DNA of 64,000 nt. Source: AP-15 sp963755435 (lineage in GTDB: Bacteria; Pseudomonadota; Alphaproteobacteria; ATCC43930; CGMCC-115725). Numbering within the stretch: position 1 is the first letter of the stretch; each line of letters opens with the position of its first letter. Both the position numbers and the translations under genes were made by a program. Under the pieces are notes generated by a model. It did not search any database. It saw nothing but the letters and a program-made list of their open reading frames with translations, and had not been told where the DNA came from. This document shows, piece by piece, positions 40,003-51,001 of the stretch. The stretch covers positions 930,001 to 994,000 of the forward strand of contig CAVWJX010000003.1 of NCBI GenBank assembly GCA_963755435.1. The letters are read 5' to 3'.

Positions 40003-40501
40003 AGAGCCCGAGGAGCGTGCCCGTCCCGAGGGCGACCTCGGACCAGGACTCGACGGGCAGGCCGTAGACGGCGAGGGCGCACGTCGGGAAGGCGCCGCCG
40101 CCCGGCGCCGGCCCGGTGCCCATGGCGGCCACGAGGTCCTGGGCGGTGGGGTTGTGGCCCACCACCATGACCGTGCCCACGCCGTCCTCGACCCCGCGCA
40201 GCTCGTCCAGGACCTCGTCGGGCGAGGCCCCGTAGAGGGCGCGGCGGTAGTCGACGGCCGGCGGGCGGTCGCAGCGCCGCCAGGACCCGCTCGGCCGTCT
40301 GCACGGTGCGGGTGGCGGTGGAGCACAGCACGAGCGCCGGGCCGGCTCGCCCGGGCCGAACCCCGGCGGTCCGGCCCAGCCGCGGGCCCCAGGGCGTCGG
40401 CGTCCCGCCGGCCCCGGGGCGCCAGCGGCCGCTCGTGGTCCGGTCTTGCCGGGCGGCGGGTCGGGCACGGTCTTGGCGTGGCGGAGGATCCAGAGGTTCA
40501 C
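39986..40501 (-). CDS. SixA-type histidine phosphatase
   Basis: Small histidine phosphatase. The GTG at 40501 overlaps the recR stop (GTGA) and begins MNLWILRHAKTVPDPPPGK with the catalytic RHA/RHG motif. SixA-type core follows: VLCSTATRTVQTAERVLAAL, DYRRALYGASPDEVLDELRG and TVMVVGHNPTAQDLVAAM, with the second catalytic His in GHN. Ends TLLGLFTPPY at 39986. About 168 aa. Three frame shifts. SixA dephosphorylates phosphohistidine on signalling proteins in E. coli; the target here is not known. Confidence 0.87.
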   Translation of the reverse strand: MNLWILRHAKTVPDPPPGKTGPRAAAGAPGPAGRRRPGARGWAGPPGFGPGEPARRSCCAPPPPAPCRRPSGSWRRCDRPPAVDYRRALYGASPDEVLDELRGVEDGVGTVMVVGHNPTAQDLVAAMGTGPAPGGGAFPTCALAVYGLPVESWSEVALGTGTLLGLFTPPY

Positions 40502-41101
40502 AGGCTCGCGGCGGCCCTCGAGGGCCCGGCCGAGGGTGAGCTCGTCGGCGTACTCGAGGTCGCCGCCCACCGGCAGGCCGCTGGCGATCCGGGTCACCCG
40601 GACCCCGAGCGGCCCCAGCAGCCGGGCCAGGTACATGGCCGTGGCCTCCCCCTCCAGGTTCGGGTTGGTGCAGAGGATGACCTCCTTCACCTCCTCGTGC
40701 GTCCACCCGGGCCAGCAGCTCGCGCGACCCGGAGCTGCTCGGGCCCGACCCCCTCGAGGGGGTTGAGCGCGCCCTGCAGGACGTGGTAGCGGCCCTTGAA
40801 CTGCTGGGTCCGCTCGACCGCCACGATGTCTCGGGGATCCTCCACCACGCACACCGACGGTCGCGTCCCGCCGGTCGTCCGAGCAGACGGCGCACAGCTC
40901 GCCCGCCCTCGGCCACGTTGAAGCAGCGGCTGCAGAGGGTGGTCCGCTCCTTGACCGCCACGATCGCCGTCGGACAGGCGAAGGGCGTCCTCCGTCGGGC
41001 ACCTTGAGGAGGTGGAAGGCGATCCGCTGCGCCGACTTGGGCCCGACGCCCGGGAGCCGGCCGAGCTCGTCGATGAGCGACCGCAGCGGGCCGGTGTACA
41101 C
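40498..41101 (-). CDS. recR: Recombination protein RecR
   Basis: DNA-clamp protein of the RecFOR pathway. The GTG at 41101 directly follows the dnaX stop and begins MYTGPLRSLIDELGRLPGVG PKSAQRIAFHLLK with the helix-hairpin-helix. The four-cysteine zinc finger (CSRCFNVAEG...LCAVCSD) and the Toprim domain (EVILCTNPNLEGEATAMYLA, GLPVGGDLEYADELTLGRAL) are present. Length about 197 aa. Six or so frame shifts. dnaX-recR is a widely conserved pair. Confidence 0.93.
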
Positions 41102-42934
41102 CTAGCCGGTCACCTCCTCGGCACCGGGGAACGCCTGGAGCAGCCTGGCCTCCGCCTCCTGGCCGCCGTCGGCGTCCGCCCCGCCGGAACGTGGCAGGTC
41201 GAAGTCCACCTCCTCGTCCTCGTCGCCGTCGTGGCGGGCGGCCGGGGCCGGCGGCGCGGGCCCCCGCCGGGGGGCGGGCCGCCCTCCACCTCCAGGCGCA
41301 GCCTCACGGGACGCCGAAGTGGGCGGCCAGCGCCTCCTCCACCACCGGCCGCACCTCGCTCGCACTGGTCCCGGTGGGCGGCGTTGGGCAGGGCGAACAC
41401 CGCCGTGCCGTCCTCGACGGCCACGAACCGCCCGGCGCTGAAGAGCGCCTTGGCCCGGGCCGGGAGGCCCCGCAGCACGTGGTCCCCCCAGGCCTCCACC
41501 AGGGAGTCCCGGTCCGGCGCCCCCGCGGCCGCCCGCGGCGTCGGCGGTGCCGGTCCGCCCGGGGCGGCCGGGGCTTCGACCGGCGGAGGCGGGCGGAGCC
41601 GGCGGCAGCCGGCGGTGCCGGGGCAGCCGCCGGTGCCGGGGAGGCGGCCGGAGCCGGGGCGGCGGCCGGAGCCGGCGGCGCGGCGGGTCGGGCGACCCGG
41701 CGGTCCCGGCTTCCCGCCGCCGGCGGAGCGCCCCGATCGACGGCCTGGTCCCGGGGTCGGCCGGTGCCGGGGCGGGCGCCGCCGCCGGCGCCGCCGGGTG
41801 CGCCACGGCACGACCCGGCCGGTCCCGCTCCCCGGCCAGGGCCCGCTCCACCCGGGCCAGGCGGTCCCCGAGCGCCGCCGCCGAGTGGTCGAGCTCCGGC
41901 CGGGCCAGGCGGACGAGCGCCACCTCGAGCACCACCCGCGGATCGGGTGCGTCGCGCATGTCGACCTGGGCCCGCCCGAGGACCTCCATGGCCCGCACCA
42001 GCCGCGGCAGGCCCAGCCGCGCCGCCTGGGCGGACCGGTCGCTCGGCGCCGGCCACGCCAGCTCGGGGCGCCATGGCCGAGAGGAAGGCCTGGCGGAGCT
42101 CGTCCACCAGCTCGGCCGCGAGCTGCTGGGGGGCCCATCCGGCCTCGTGCAGCGCCGCCACCGCGACCAGCGCCCGCCCGGCGTCCTCGTCGCCCAGCGC
42201 CTCCACCACCTCGTCCACCCCGGGCCCGGCGTCCTCGGCGGACCCCGAGGCGGCGACCTGGTCGAGGGCGGAGAGGGCGTCACGGGCCGAGCCCCGCCCC
42301 CGCCGCACCGCCACCGAGAGCGACGCCTCGTCCAGGTCCAGCCCGGCGGCGGCGTTGACGTCCGCGCACCAGCTCGGCGAGGGCCTCTGTCCCGAGCAGG
42401 CGGAACTCGAAGTGCTGGGTCCGGCTGCTGATGGTCGGCGGCACCTTCTGCGGATCGGTGGTGGCCAGGACGAAGACCACGTGGCCGGGCGGCTCCTCCA
42501 AGGTCTTCAGCAGGGCGTTCGCCGCCGCGTTGGACAGCATGTGGACCTCGTCGACGATGTAGACCTTCCACCGGCCCGGGCGTGCCCAGCGCGGCATGGG
42601 CGATCAGGTCGCGCATGGCGTCGACCCCGTTGTTGGAGGCGGCGTCGAGCTCGTGGACGTCGAGCGAGGTCCCCCGGGCGATCTCCACGCAGGACGCGCA
42701 CTCGCCGCAGGGCTCGCCGTCCTGGGGATCGGGGCAGTTGAGGGCCTTGGCCAGGATCCGGGCGGTCGAGGTCTTGCCGGTGCCGCGCGGCCCGCTGAAC
42801 AGGTAGGCGTGGGCCACGTGGCCGTCGCGGACGGCGCTCTGGAGCGCCAGGACCACGTGCGGCTGGCCCCGCAGCTCCCCGAACCGGCCGGGCCGGAACC
42901 GCCGGTAGAGGGAGACGAACGGCTCGTCGCTCAC
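41102..42934 (-). CDS. dnaX: DNA polymerase III subunit gamma/tau
   Basis: Clamp-loader ATPase. The GTG at 42934 begins MSDEPFVSLYRRFRPGRFGE. Walker A is in LFSGPRGTGKTSTARILAKA; the four-cysteine zinc module is CPDPQDGEPCGECASC; Walker B region VYIVDEVHMLSNAAANALLK; sensor 1 VFVLATTDPQKVPPTISSRT. A long Ala/Pro-rich tau-type linker follows and the end reads FPGAEEVTG at the TAG 41102. About 600 aa. The first 350 bases have no frame shift; the first is at about 42,577. Downstream on the strand is recR, upstream the SRP RNA gene. Confidence 0.92.
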   Translation of the reverse strand: MSDEPFVSLYRRFRPGRFGELRGQPHVVLALQSAVRDGHVAHAYLFSGPRGTGKTSTARILAKALNCPDPQDGEPCGECASCVEIARGTSLDVHELDAASNNGVDAMRDLIAHAALGTPGPVEGLHRRRGPHAVQRGGERPAEDLGGAARPRGLRPGHHRSAEGAADHQQPDPALRVPPARDRGPRRAGARTSTPPPGWTWTRRRSRWRCGGGGARPVTPSPPSTRSPPRGPPRTPGPGWTRWWRRWATRTPGGRWSRWRRCTRPDGPPSSSRPSWWTSSARPSSRPWRPELAWPAPSDRSAQAARLGLPRLVRAMEVLGRAQVDMRDAPDPRVVLEVALVRLARPELDHSAAALGDRLARVERALAGERDRPGRAVAHPAAPAAAPAPAPADPGTRPSIGALRRRREAGTAGSPDPPRRRLRPPPRLRPPPRHRRLPRHRRLPPAPPASAGRSPGRPGRTGTADAAGGRGGAGPGLPGGGLGGPRAAGPPGPGQGALQRRAVRGRRGRHGGVRPAQRRPPGPVRARCGRWWRRRWPPTSASREAAPGGGGRPAPRRGPAPPAPAARHDGDEDEEVDFDLPRSGGADADGGQEAEARLLQAFPGAEEVTG

Positions 42935-42987
42935 GGCCCGGGAGCCTACCGGCGCGCCGTGACGCGCGGCGGTGTGCGGTACGGCGG

Positions 42988-43083
42988 CCAGGTTGGCTAC
43001 GGCACACGGCCTCACCCGCTGAGAGCTGCTGCCTTCCGACCCTGACTCGGTTCACGGGCGGCCGTTGCGCAGGACCCGGCCGC
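42988..43083 (-). ncRNA. ffs: Signal recognition particle RNA (small bacterial type)
   Basis: On the minus strand the sequence CCTGCGCAACGGCCGCCCGTGAAC, then GTCAGGGTCGGAAGGCAGCAGC and TCTCAGCGGG, matches the conserved helix 8 of bacterial 4.5S-type SRP RNA (GGAA tetraloop, asymmetric loop with AGCAG). ACGGCC and GGCCGT can close the outer stem. Position next to dnaX is typical for actinobacteria. The exact ends are estimates. No extra bases are seen in the conserved core. Confidence 0.9.
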
Positions 43084-43162
43084 CGCACCCGGGTCGCCAC
43101 GATACCGGAGCCGAGAACTACAGTTCCGGCGGGCGATGGCGAACAAGGGTGGAGGTCACAGG

Positions 43163-46100
43163 ATGGACGTGCTCTCGAGGTCGGGCGGTTTCCGACGGCT
43201 GGTCCGGGCGACGGCGGTGGTGACCGTGGTCGCCGCCACCGGCCTCGCCGGGTTGGTGGCGACGGGGGCGCCGGCGGGCGCGTCGTCCGTCACGAAGGTC
43301 TATGCGTGCATCTCCAGCAACTACGTCTCCGCGGGGGGCTGCACCACAGGGACAAAGGCCGGCGTGGCCGGGCAGTCCAACCCGTTCGACATCGGCTTCC
43401 AGGCCACGACCGCGCTCCCGCCCGGTGACTTCATCTACTTCTCGGCCGCGACAGGCACCGTGTTCCCGAGGGCCGAGACAAAGTACGAGATTCGGCCGGG
43501 AGCACGTTCTGCCTGCTCGGGCGCGGGTCGTTCCCCACATCGACATACGCCTACAGCAGCATCTGGGTCCACCTGCCTGCCACATGTACAACAGGCGGCA
43601 ACAAGGCGGGGACCTTCTTCGCCCTCTACCCGCTCTCGGTGCAGAACCCGCCGACGGCGGGCACATACCAGGCCAACGTCTTCACCGAGACCGACACCAC
43701 GGAGGTCTCGTCGAACACCTACACCATCGTGTCGCCGCCCAGCGCCCCCCGCACACTGAAGGCCACGGCGTCGGACGGCACGGTGCACCTGGCGTGGACA
43801 CCGCCCTCCACAGACGGCAACCGGACCTTGACAGGCTACGACGTGTACATGGGCACGTCGCCCGGCGGCGAGTCGGCGGCACCGGTGAACACAGGGGGCT
43901 ACGTCAAGACCACGAGCTACACAGTGACCGGCCTCACCAACGGCACCACCTACTACTTCACCGTCAAGGCGGCCAACAGCGTCGGGGGCTCGGCTCCCTC
44001 GAACGAGGCCTCGGCCAAGCCGGTGACCACGCCCTCGGCGCCCACCACACTCTCGGCGACAGGCGGCTACAAGAGGGTGACGCTCACATGGAAGGCCCCG
44101 GCCACAGACGGCGGCACAGCCGTCCAGGGGTACGACGTGTACGAGAGCACGTCACCGGGCGGCGAGGCCACACCGCCGGTGAACGGGTCGACACTCGTCA
44201 CGGGCACGACCTACACCGTGGCCACACTGGCCCTGGGCACCCCGTACTACTTCAAGGTGAAGGCGGTCACCGGCGCCGGCAGCTCACCGCTCTCCTCCGA
44301 GGCGTCGGCCACGCCGACCACAACCGTCCCCAGCCCGCCCGTGAGCCTCTCCGCCACGTCCGCGCCGGGCCAGGTGACCCTGCAGTGGACACCGCCGACC
44401 ACATCGGGCGACGGCACCCTCCTGGGCTACGACGTCTACGAGGGCACGTCGTCCGGCGGTGAGCCCACGACACCGGTCAACGGCACAACGCCGGTCAACG
44501 GCACGTCCCTCGTGGTGACAGGCCTGGCCAACGGGACGACGTACTGGTTCACCGTGAAGGCGGTGAACGCGAAGGGCGCCTCGGCAGCGTCCAACGAGGC
44601 CACAGCCACCCCGGCCACGGTGCCCGGCCCGCCGACCGGGCTCACGGCCGAGGCCGGCCAGGGCCGGGTCACCCTCACATGGGCCGCGCCCTCCACAGAC
44701 GGCGGCAGCGCCGTCACCGGCTACGACGTCTACGAGGGCACGTCGTCCGGCCACGAGACACCGGTGCCGGTCAACGGCACATCGCCCGTGACCGGCACCA
44801 CCTACACGGTGACGAGCCTGGCCAACGGGACGACGTACTGGTTCACCGTGAAGGCGGTGAACGTCGCCGGAACGTCGGGGGCGTCCAACGAGGTGCAGGC
44901 CACACCGGTGGCCACCACGCCCACACCGCCATACGACGTCCGTGCCGCCGGGGGCGCCGGCTCGGTGACCGTCACATGGACAGCCCCGTCCACAGACGGC
45001 GGGAGCGCGATCAAGGGCTACGACGTCTACGAGGGCACGTCCCCGGGGGGCGAGTCCGGCACGCCGGTGAACGGCTCCACACCGGTTACCGGGACCACCT
45101 ACACGGTCGCCGGGCTGGCCGACGGCACGACCTACTGGTTCACCGTGAAGGCGCTGAACGACAAGGGGGCGTCGGCGGCGTCTCCTGAGGTCTCGGCCAC
45201 CCCGGCGCCGACAGGGTCGTCCGCGGTGACCAACGTGACCGCGTCCCCGGCCTCGCTCGCCGCCGGCGTCAGCACGTCGTACACGGTGAGGTTCTCCACC
45301 TCCTCGACATCGCTGAGGGAGGGCGACACCGTCACGGTGACGGCGCCTCCAGGGACCGCCCTCCCCGGGACAGCCCCCTCCTACCTGGTGGACGGCGTCG
45401 CCCCGACCGGCGTGGCCGTCACCGCCGTGGACGGCAGCGCGACCGGCAACCGGGCCGTGCTCACCCTGGCCACACCGGGCACATACCCCACGTACGGCAC
45501 ACGCCCCACAGTGCGGATCGCCGACGTCACCAACCCGGGCGAAGGGACGTACTCCCTCACCGTGGCCACCTCACGGGAGACCGTGCCGGCCAGCAGCACC
45601 TCCTACGCCATCACGTCGGCGACCGCGCCCGTCTCGTGCACACCGGCGGCACTGGTCGCCGCCGTGGGGTCGGTGGCGTCCACCGGCGGCACCGTCTCCC
45701 TCACAGGGAGCTGCACGTACCTCGTGGGAGCGCCCACCACAGGCACGACCGCCTTCCCGACCATCACCGGGAACGTCACGGTGCTGGGGAACGCCGCCAC
45801 GGTGCTGGCGACGGCCACCGGGTACCGGTTCTTCACCGTCGGCACAGGCGGCTCGCTCAGCATCTACGCCCTCCACCTGGACACAGCCCGCCTGACATCG
45901 GGCACAGGGGGGGCGGTCGAGAGCAGTGGGACCGTGGACGTCGTGGGCTCCCAGTTCGCCAACGACAGCGCCTCGACCGACGGCGGGGCGATCGACTCCG
46001 GCGACAGCACCGGAGCCACACTGACGGTGGAGGGATCGACCTTCACACACTGCACAGCCGGGCTGGACGGCGGGTGCATCGACTCGGCCGACCACGGCGG

Positions 46101-49100
46101 CACAGGCCTGGCCGTGGTCCGCTCCAGCTCGTTCACCACATCCTTCGCCTCCACAGACGGCGGGGCGATCGACACCGGTGACAACGGCGGCTACGGGGGG
46201 CTCGTGGTCCAGGACGCCGCGTTCACCGGCGACGCCGCCGGCGGGGGCGGCGGGGCGATCGACGCGGCGGACAACACATACGGCTACTCCTGGATGGCGA
46301 TCTCGGGCGCCACGTTCTCGGGCGACCGCGCCTTCTACGGCGGGGCGATCGCCAACGGCGACGGCGAGCACCACACAGCGGTCGCCACCGTGACGGACAG
46401 CTCGCTCACGAACGACTCCGCCGTGTACTGCGGGGCCGTGGCCAACGGCGGCCCGCTGACCTATGCCGGGCTGCAGATCGCCGAGAGCACCGTCGCCACA
46501 GACGACGGCTCGGCGTACGGCGTGATCTGCGACGGCGGCACATTTCCCGGGTACTACCCCCTCTCCCTCGTGGCCGACACCCTCGCCGGGAACACAGGGG
46601 GCAGCGGCGGCGTGATCACATCCGGGGGGAACGCCACAGTCAACCTCGGGGCTGACGTGCTGGCCGACGGCACAGGCGAGTGTGCCGGGCCCACACCCCA
46701 GGACCTGGGCAGCAACGTCACCGACGACTTCTTCGACTCGTGCGGCCTCGGCCCCACAAGCGCCTTCGACCCCACACTCCCGGCACGGCTCGGGCCGCTG
46801 CAGCAGAACGCCACAGGGCCGACGCTGTCGATGGCCTACACCCCGGCCACGCCGGGAGCGGGCCTGCTGATCCCCTCCACACCGCCGGTGGCCATGGACG
46901 GGGTGGCGGTGTGCCCCGGCACCGACCAGAACGGCACCGTCCGGCCGTCGGGCGGCAACGGCGGCCAGTTCTGCGACCCCGGCGCCGTCGAGTACCTGGC
47001 CACGGCGCCGTCGGCGCCGACCGGCCTGACGGCGACACCGGGGGCGAAGTCCGTCACGCTGGCGTGGACAGCGTCCACACCGGACGGCGGGAGCGCCGTC
47101 ACCGGGTACGACGTGTACGTGGGGACGTCCTCCGGCGGCGAGTCGTCCACGCCGGTCAACGGCACAACCCCGATCGCCGGCACCACCTACACCGTCCACG
47201 GCCTCGCCGTGGGCACGACCTACTGGTTCACGGTGAAGGCGGTCAACGGCGTGGGGGCCTCGACGGCGTCCACAGAGGCCACAGCCACGCCGGTGGCCGG
47301 CAAGCCCTGGCCGCCGGCGGCGCCCACCGCCACCGCCGGCAACACCACGGCCACCGTCACCTGGAGCGCCCCCACAACAGGCGGGACAGCGATCACCTCG
47401 TACACGGTGACGTCCACTACAGGGACACACTCCTGCACGTGGTCGTCGGGCACAGGGCCGCTCACCTGCACGGTCACCGGGCTCACCAACGGGACGGCGT
47501 ACCGGTTCTCGGTCACGGCCACCAGCAGCCAGGGCACCAGTACACCGTCCACACCGTCCACACCGGTCACGCCGGCCACGGTGCCCTCCAGGCCGGCGGC
47601 GCCCACCGCCACCGCCGGCAACACCACGGCCACCGTCACCTGGAGCGCCCCCACAACAGGCGGGACAGCGATCACCGGCTACACCCTCACCTCCGCACCG
47701 GCCGGCCACGGGTGCACCACCACAGGGGCCACGATGTGCGACATCACGGGCCTCACCAACGGCCAGGCCTACACGTTCACGGTGAAGGCCACGAACGGGA
47801 AGGGCACGTCGCCCACATCGCCGTCCTCCACACCGGTCACGCCCGTGGGCCCGCCGGCCAGGCCGGCGGCGCCCACCGCCACCGCCGGCAACACCACGGC
47901 CACCGTCACCTGGAGCGCCCCCACAACAGGCGGGACAGCCATCACCGGCTACACGGTGACCTCCGCACCGGCCGGCCACGGGTGCACCACCACAGGGGCC
48001 ACGATGTGCGACATCACGGGCCTCACCAACGGCCAGGCCTACATGTTCACGGTGAAGGCCACGAACGGGAAGGGCTCGTCGCCCACATCGCCGTCCTCCA
48101 CACCGGTCACGCCGTCCACGGTGCCCTCCAAGCCGGCGGCGCCCACCGCCACGGCCGGCAACGCCACGGCCACCGTCACATGGACGGCGCCCACAGACGG
48201 CGGCACAGCCATCACCGGCTACACGGTGACCTCCACACCGGCCGGGCACGGCTGCACCACCGCCGGGGCCACCACCTGTGACATCACCGGCCTCACCAAC
48301 GGCCAGGCCTACCGCTTCCAGGTGAAGGCCACCAACCGCCGGGGCACCGGCACGGCCTCGACATACTCGGCACCGGTCACGCCCGAGGGCCCGCCGGCCA
48401 GGCCGGCGGCGCCCACCGCCACCGCCGGCAACGCCACGGCCACGGTCACATGGACGGCACCCACAGACGGCGGCACAGCCATCACCGGCTACACGGTGAC
48501 CTCCGCACCGGCCGGGCACGGCTGCACCACCGCCGGGGCCACCACGTGCGCGGTGACCGGCCTCACCAACGGCCAGGCCTACACGTTCACGGTGAAGGCC
48601 ACGAACGGGAAGGGCACGTCGCCCACATCGCCGTCCTCCACACCGGTCACGCCGTCCACGGTGCCCTCCAAGCCGGCGGCGCCCGCGGCAGTGGCCTTCA
48701 ACGAGGCGGCCACGGTCACATGGACGGCGCCCACAGACGGCGGCACAGCCATCACCGGCTACACGGTGGCGTCCACACCGGCCGGGCACGGCTGCACCAC
48801 CACCGGGGCCACCACGTGCACAGTGACCGGCCTCACCAACGGGACGGCGTACCGGTTTGCCGTCAGCGCCACGAACCACCGGGGCACCGGCGCACCGTCC
48901 ACATTCTCGACAGCGGTCACGCCCGAGGCGGTGCCGTCCAGGCCCACCACAGTGCTCGCCGTGGCCGGGAACGCCTCGGCCGCCGTCTCCTGGCAGGCGC
49001 CGGCCACAGACGGCGGCTCGGCCGTCACCGGCTACACGGTGGCGTCCACACCGGCCGGGCACGGCTGCACCACTGCCGGGGCCACCACCTGCACCGTCAC

Positions 49101-50207
49101 CGGGCTGGCCAACGGCACCGCCTACGCCTTCACCGTGACGGCCCGCAACCAGACCGGCACAGGGCCTGCATCGGTCCCCTCGGCCAGGGTGACGCCGGTC
49201 ACCGTCCCGGGCGCCCCCACCGGGCTCACGGCCACCGGCTCCACCGCGTCCATCGCCCTCTCGTGGACCCCTCCGGCCGCGGACGGCGGCACGCCGGTCA
49301 CCGGGTACGAGGTGCTCCGCGGCACGGCGCCGGGCGGCGAGGGCAGCACGCCGGTCGCCACGGTGACCGGCACCACCTACACGGACACGTCGGTGGCGCC
49401 CGGCACCACCTACGCCTACGTGGTGGAGGCGGTCAACGCCGCCGGGACCTCCCTGCCCTCGGGCGAGGCGTCCGCCTCGCTGGTCCGGTCGGCGGCGACG
49501 GGGACCGGCATGGCCGCCACCCCGGACGGCAGGGGCTTCTGGCTGACGTCGCCCGACGGCGGGGTCTTCGCCTACGGGGACGCGCACTTCTACGGCTCGC
49601 TCCCGGGCATCGGGTGGCCGTGGACGACGTGGTCGGCATCGCCGCCACCCCGGACGGGAAGGGCTACTGGCTGGTGGCCGCCGACGGCGGGGTGTTCGCC
49701 TTCGGGGACGCCGCGTTCTACGGCTCGATGGGCGGCCAGCCCCTCGACCAGCCGATCGTGGCCGTGGCCTCCACCCCGGACGGGAAGGGCTACTGGCTGG
49801 TGGCCGCCGACGGCGGGGTGTTCGCCTTCGGGGACGCCGCGTTCTACGGCTCGATGGGCGGCCAGCCCCTCGACCAGCCGATCGTGGCCGTGGCCTCCAC
49901 CCCGGACGGGAAGGGCTACTGGCTGGTGGCCGCCGACGGCGGGGTGTTCGCCTTCGGGGACGCCGCGTTCTACGGCTCGATGGGCGGCCAGCCCCTCGAC
50001 CAGCCGATCGTGGCCGTGGCCTCCACCCCGGACGGGAAGGGCTACTGGCTGGTGGCCGCCGACGGCGGGGTGTTCGCCTTCGGGGACGCCGCCTTCCTCG
50101 GGTCCACCGGCGGCACGGGCGCCTCGCACGTCCTGGGCATGATCGTCACACCGGGGGGCGCCGGCTACACGCTGGTCGCGGCGGGCGGCGCCACCACCCG
50201 CTTCTGA
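43163..50207 (+). CDS. Giant secreted protein: 14 FN3 domains, beta-helix-like section, C-terminal 42-residue repeats
   Basis: About 2,347 aa, function unknown; probably a secreted surface or matrix protein. The ATG at 43163 has GGAGG seven bases upstream; an upstream ATG (43136) lacks one. A signal peptide (RATAVVTVVAATGLAGLVAT, then APAGA) opens it. Layout: unique domain to 43,730; five FN3 domains (43,735-45,210); an all-beta domain; a section with repeated GGAID/GGAIA turns like right-handed beta-helix proteins (45,630-46,990); nine FN3 domains (47,011-49,490), several nearly identical; then repeats of PDGKGYWLVAADGGVFAFGD. Threonine is often coded ACA, unlike the housekeeping genes. None of the third-position insertions occurs. 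Two single-base losses near 43,493 and 49,612 shift the frame and may be errors. Confidence 0.8.
47311..49200 (+). repeat. Tandem 270-bp FN3 coding repeats
   Basis: Seven consecutive FN3 domains (numbers 7-13). From 47,591 on, the start motif GGCGCCCACCGCCACCGCC or a variant recurs at 47,591, 47,861, 48,131, 48,401, 48,671 and 48,941, exactly 270 bases (90 residues) apart. Neighbouring units differ at only a few positions, which points to recent unequal exchange or gene conversion. Length variation between strains is expected. Confidence 0.9.
49625..50100 (+). repeat. 126-bp tandem repeats coding a 42-residue unit
   Basis: The phrase ACCCCGGACGGGAAGGGCTA begins at 49,647, 49,773, 49,899 and 50,025, exactly 126 bases apart. 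Units two and three appear identical across their whole length; the first and last differ at the edges. Each codes one Gly/Asp/Trp-rich unit (YWLVAADGGVFAFGDAAFYG SMGGQPLDQPIVAVASTPDG), probably blades of a propeller-like domain. Confidence 0.93.
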
Positions 50208-50239
50208 GGGGGTGACGCGCCGCGGGTAGCCTGCGCCCG

Positions 50240-50324
50240 GGAGGCGTGCGAGAGCGGCCGAATCGGCACGACTGGAAATCGTGTGTGGGGCAACCCACCG
50301 TGGGTTCAAATCCCACCGCCTCCG
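50240..50324 (+). tRNA. tRNA-Ser (GGA)
   Basis: Class II tRNA, 85 nt: acceptor GGAGGCG/CGCCTCC, anticodon stem CACGA/TCGTG with loop CTGGAAA (anticodon GGA), long variable arm TGTGGGGCAACCCAC, T arm GTGGG-TTCAAAT-CCCAC, discriminator G. Intact; 32 bases after the giant FN3 gene. Confidence 0.97.
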
Positions 50325-50350
50325 CTGGTGGGGCGCCCTACGCTGGCGGG

Positions 50351-51001
50351 GTGCCCGACGACTTCGAGGGGGGCGGCGCAGCGCAGGACGGCCCCGCAGG
50401 CAACGACCCGGCGCTGCGCGGCCCGGGCCTGCTCGGCACCCACCGGCTGGAGGCGTTCAGCGACGGCGTGATGGCGGTGATCATCACCATCATGGCGCTC
50501 GACCTGCGCGTGCCGTCCAGCACCACCTGGCACGCCGTGCGGGAGCAGGTGCCCAGGCTCCTCGCCTTCGCGCTCAGCTTCTCGTTCATCGCCATCTACT
50601 GGAACAACCACCACCACCTGCTCCGGGCCACCCGGCGCATCAGCGCCGGGGTGATGTGGGCCAACATGCTGCTCCTGTTCTGGCTGGCGCTCATCCCGGT
50701 GCTCACCGCGTGGATCGCCCACGCGCCCTCCGACACCATGCCGGCCGCCTTCTACGGCGCCGACGCGCTCCTCGCCGCCGTCGCCTACGGCGTGCTCGTC
50801 CGCGTCATCATCCGGGCCGACGGGCCGGGCTCGGTGGTGGCGGCGGCGATCGGCGGCGACCTCAAGGGCAACGTCTCGGTGGTGGCCTACGCGGCGGCCG
50901 TCCCCCTCGCGGTGGTGTCGCCGTGGATCGCCTACGCCCTCTTCGTGGCGGTGGCGCTGGTGTGGATGGTCCCCGACCGCCGCCTCTTCGGCCGTGCGTG
51001 A
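50351..51001 (+). CDS. TMEM175/DUF1211-family membrane protein, potassium channel-like
   Basis: Six-helix membrane protein. The GTG at 50351 begins MPDDFEGGGAAQ. Helix 1 holds the family motif RLEAFSDGVMAVIITIMALD (R-x-x-x-F-S-D-G), and later helices read LLAFALSFSFIAIYWNNHHH, ANMLLLFWLALIPVLTAWI and VAYAAAVPLAVVSPWIAYAL. Bacterial relatives form potassium-permeable channels; ion specificity here is inferred. 216 aa with no frame shift. The stop overlaps the tadA start. It lies inside the insertion-free stretch. Confidence 0.85.
   Translation: MPDDFEGGGAAQDGPAGNDPALRGPGLLGTHRLEAFSDGVMAVIITIMALDLRVPSSTTWHAVREQVPRLLAFALSFSFIAIYWNNHHHLLRATRRISAGVMWANMLLLFWLALIPVLTAWIAHAPSDTMPAAFYGADALLAAVAYGVLVRVIIRADGPGSVVAAAIGGDLKGNVSVVAYAAAVPLAVVSPWIAYALFVAVALVWMVPDRRLFGRA

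Noticed and set aside
43639..44462. His/Arg-rich open frames inside the FN3 gene
   Set aside because: They are other-frame readings of the Thr/Gly-rich repeats and show no independent start site.
49625..50100. CRISPR array
   Set aside because: The evenly spaced repeats are 126 bases with no unique spacers and stay in one open reading frame coding protein repeats.
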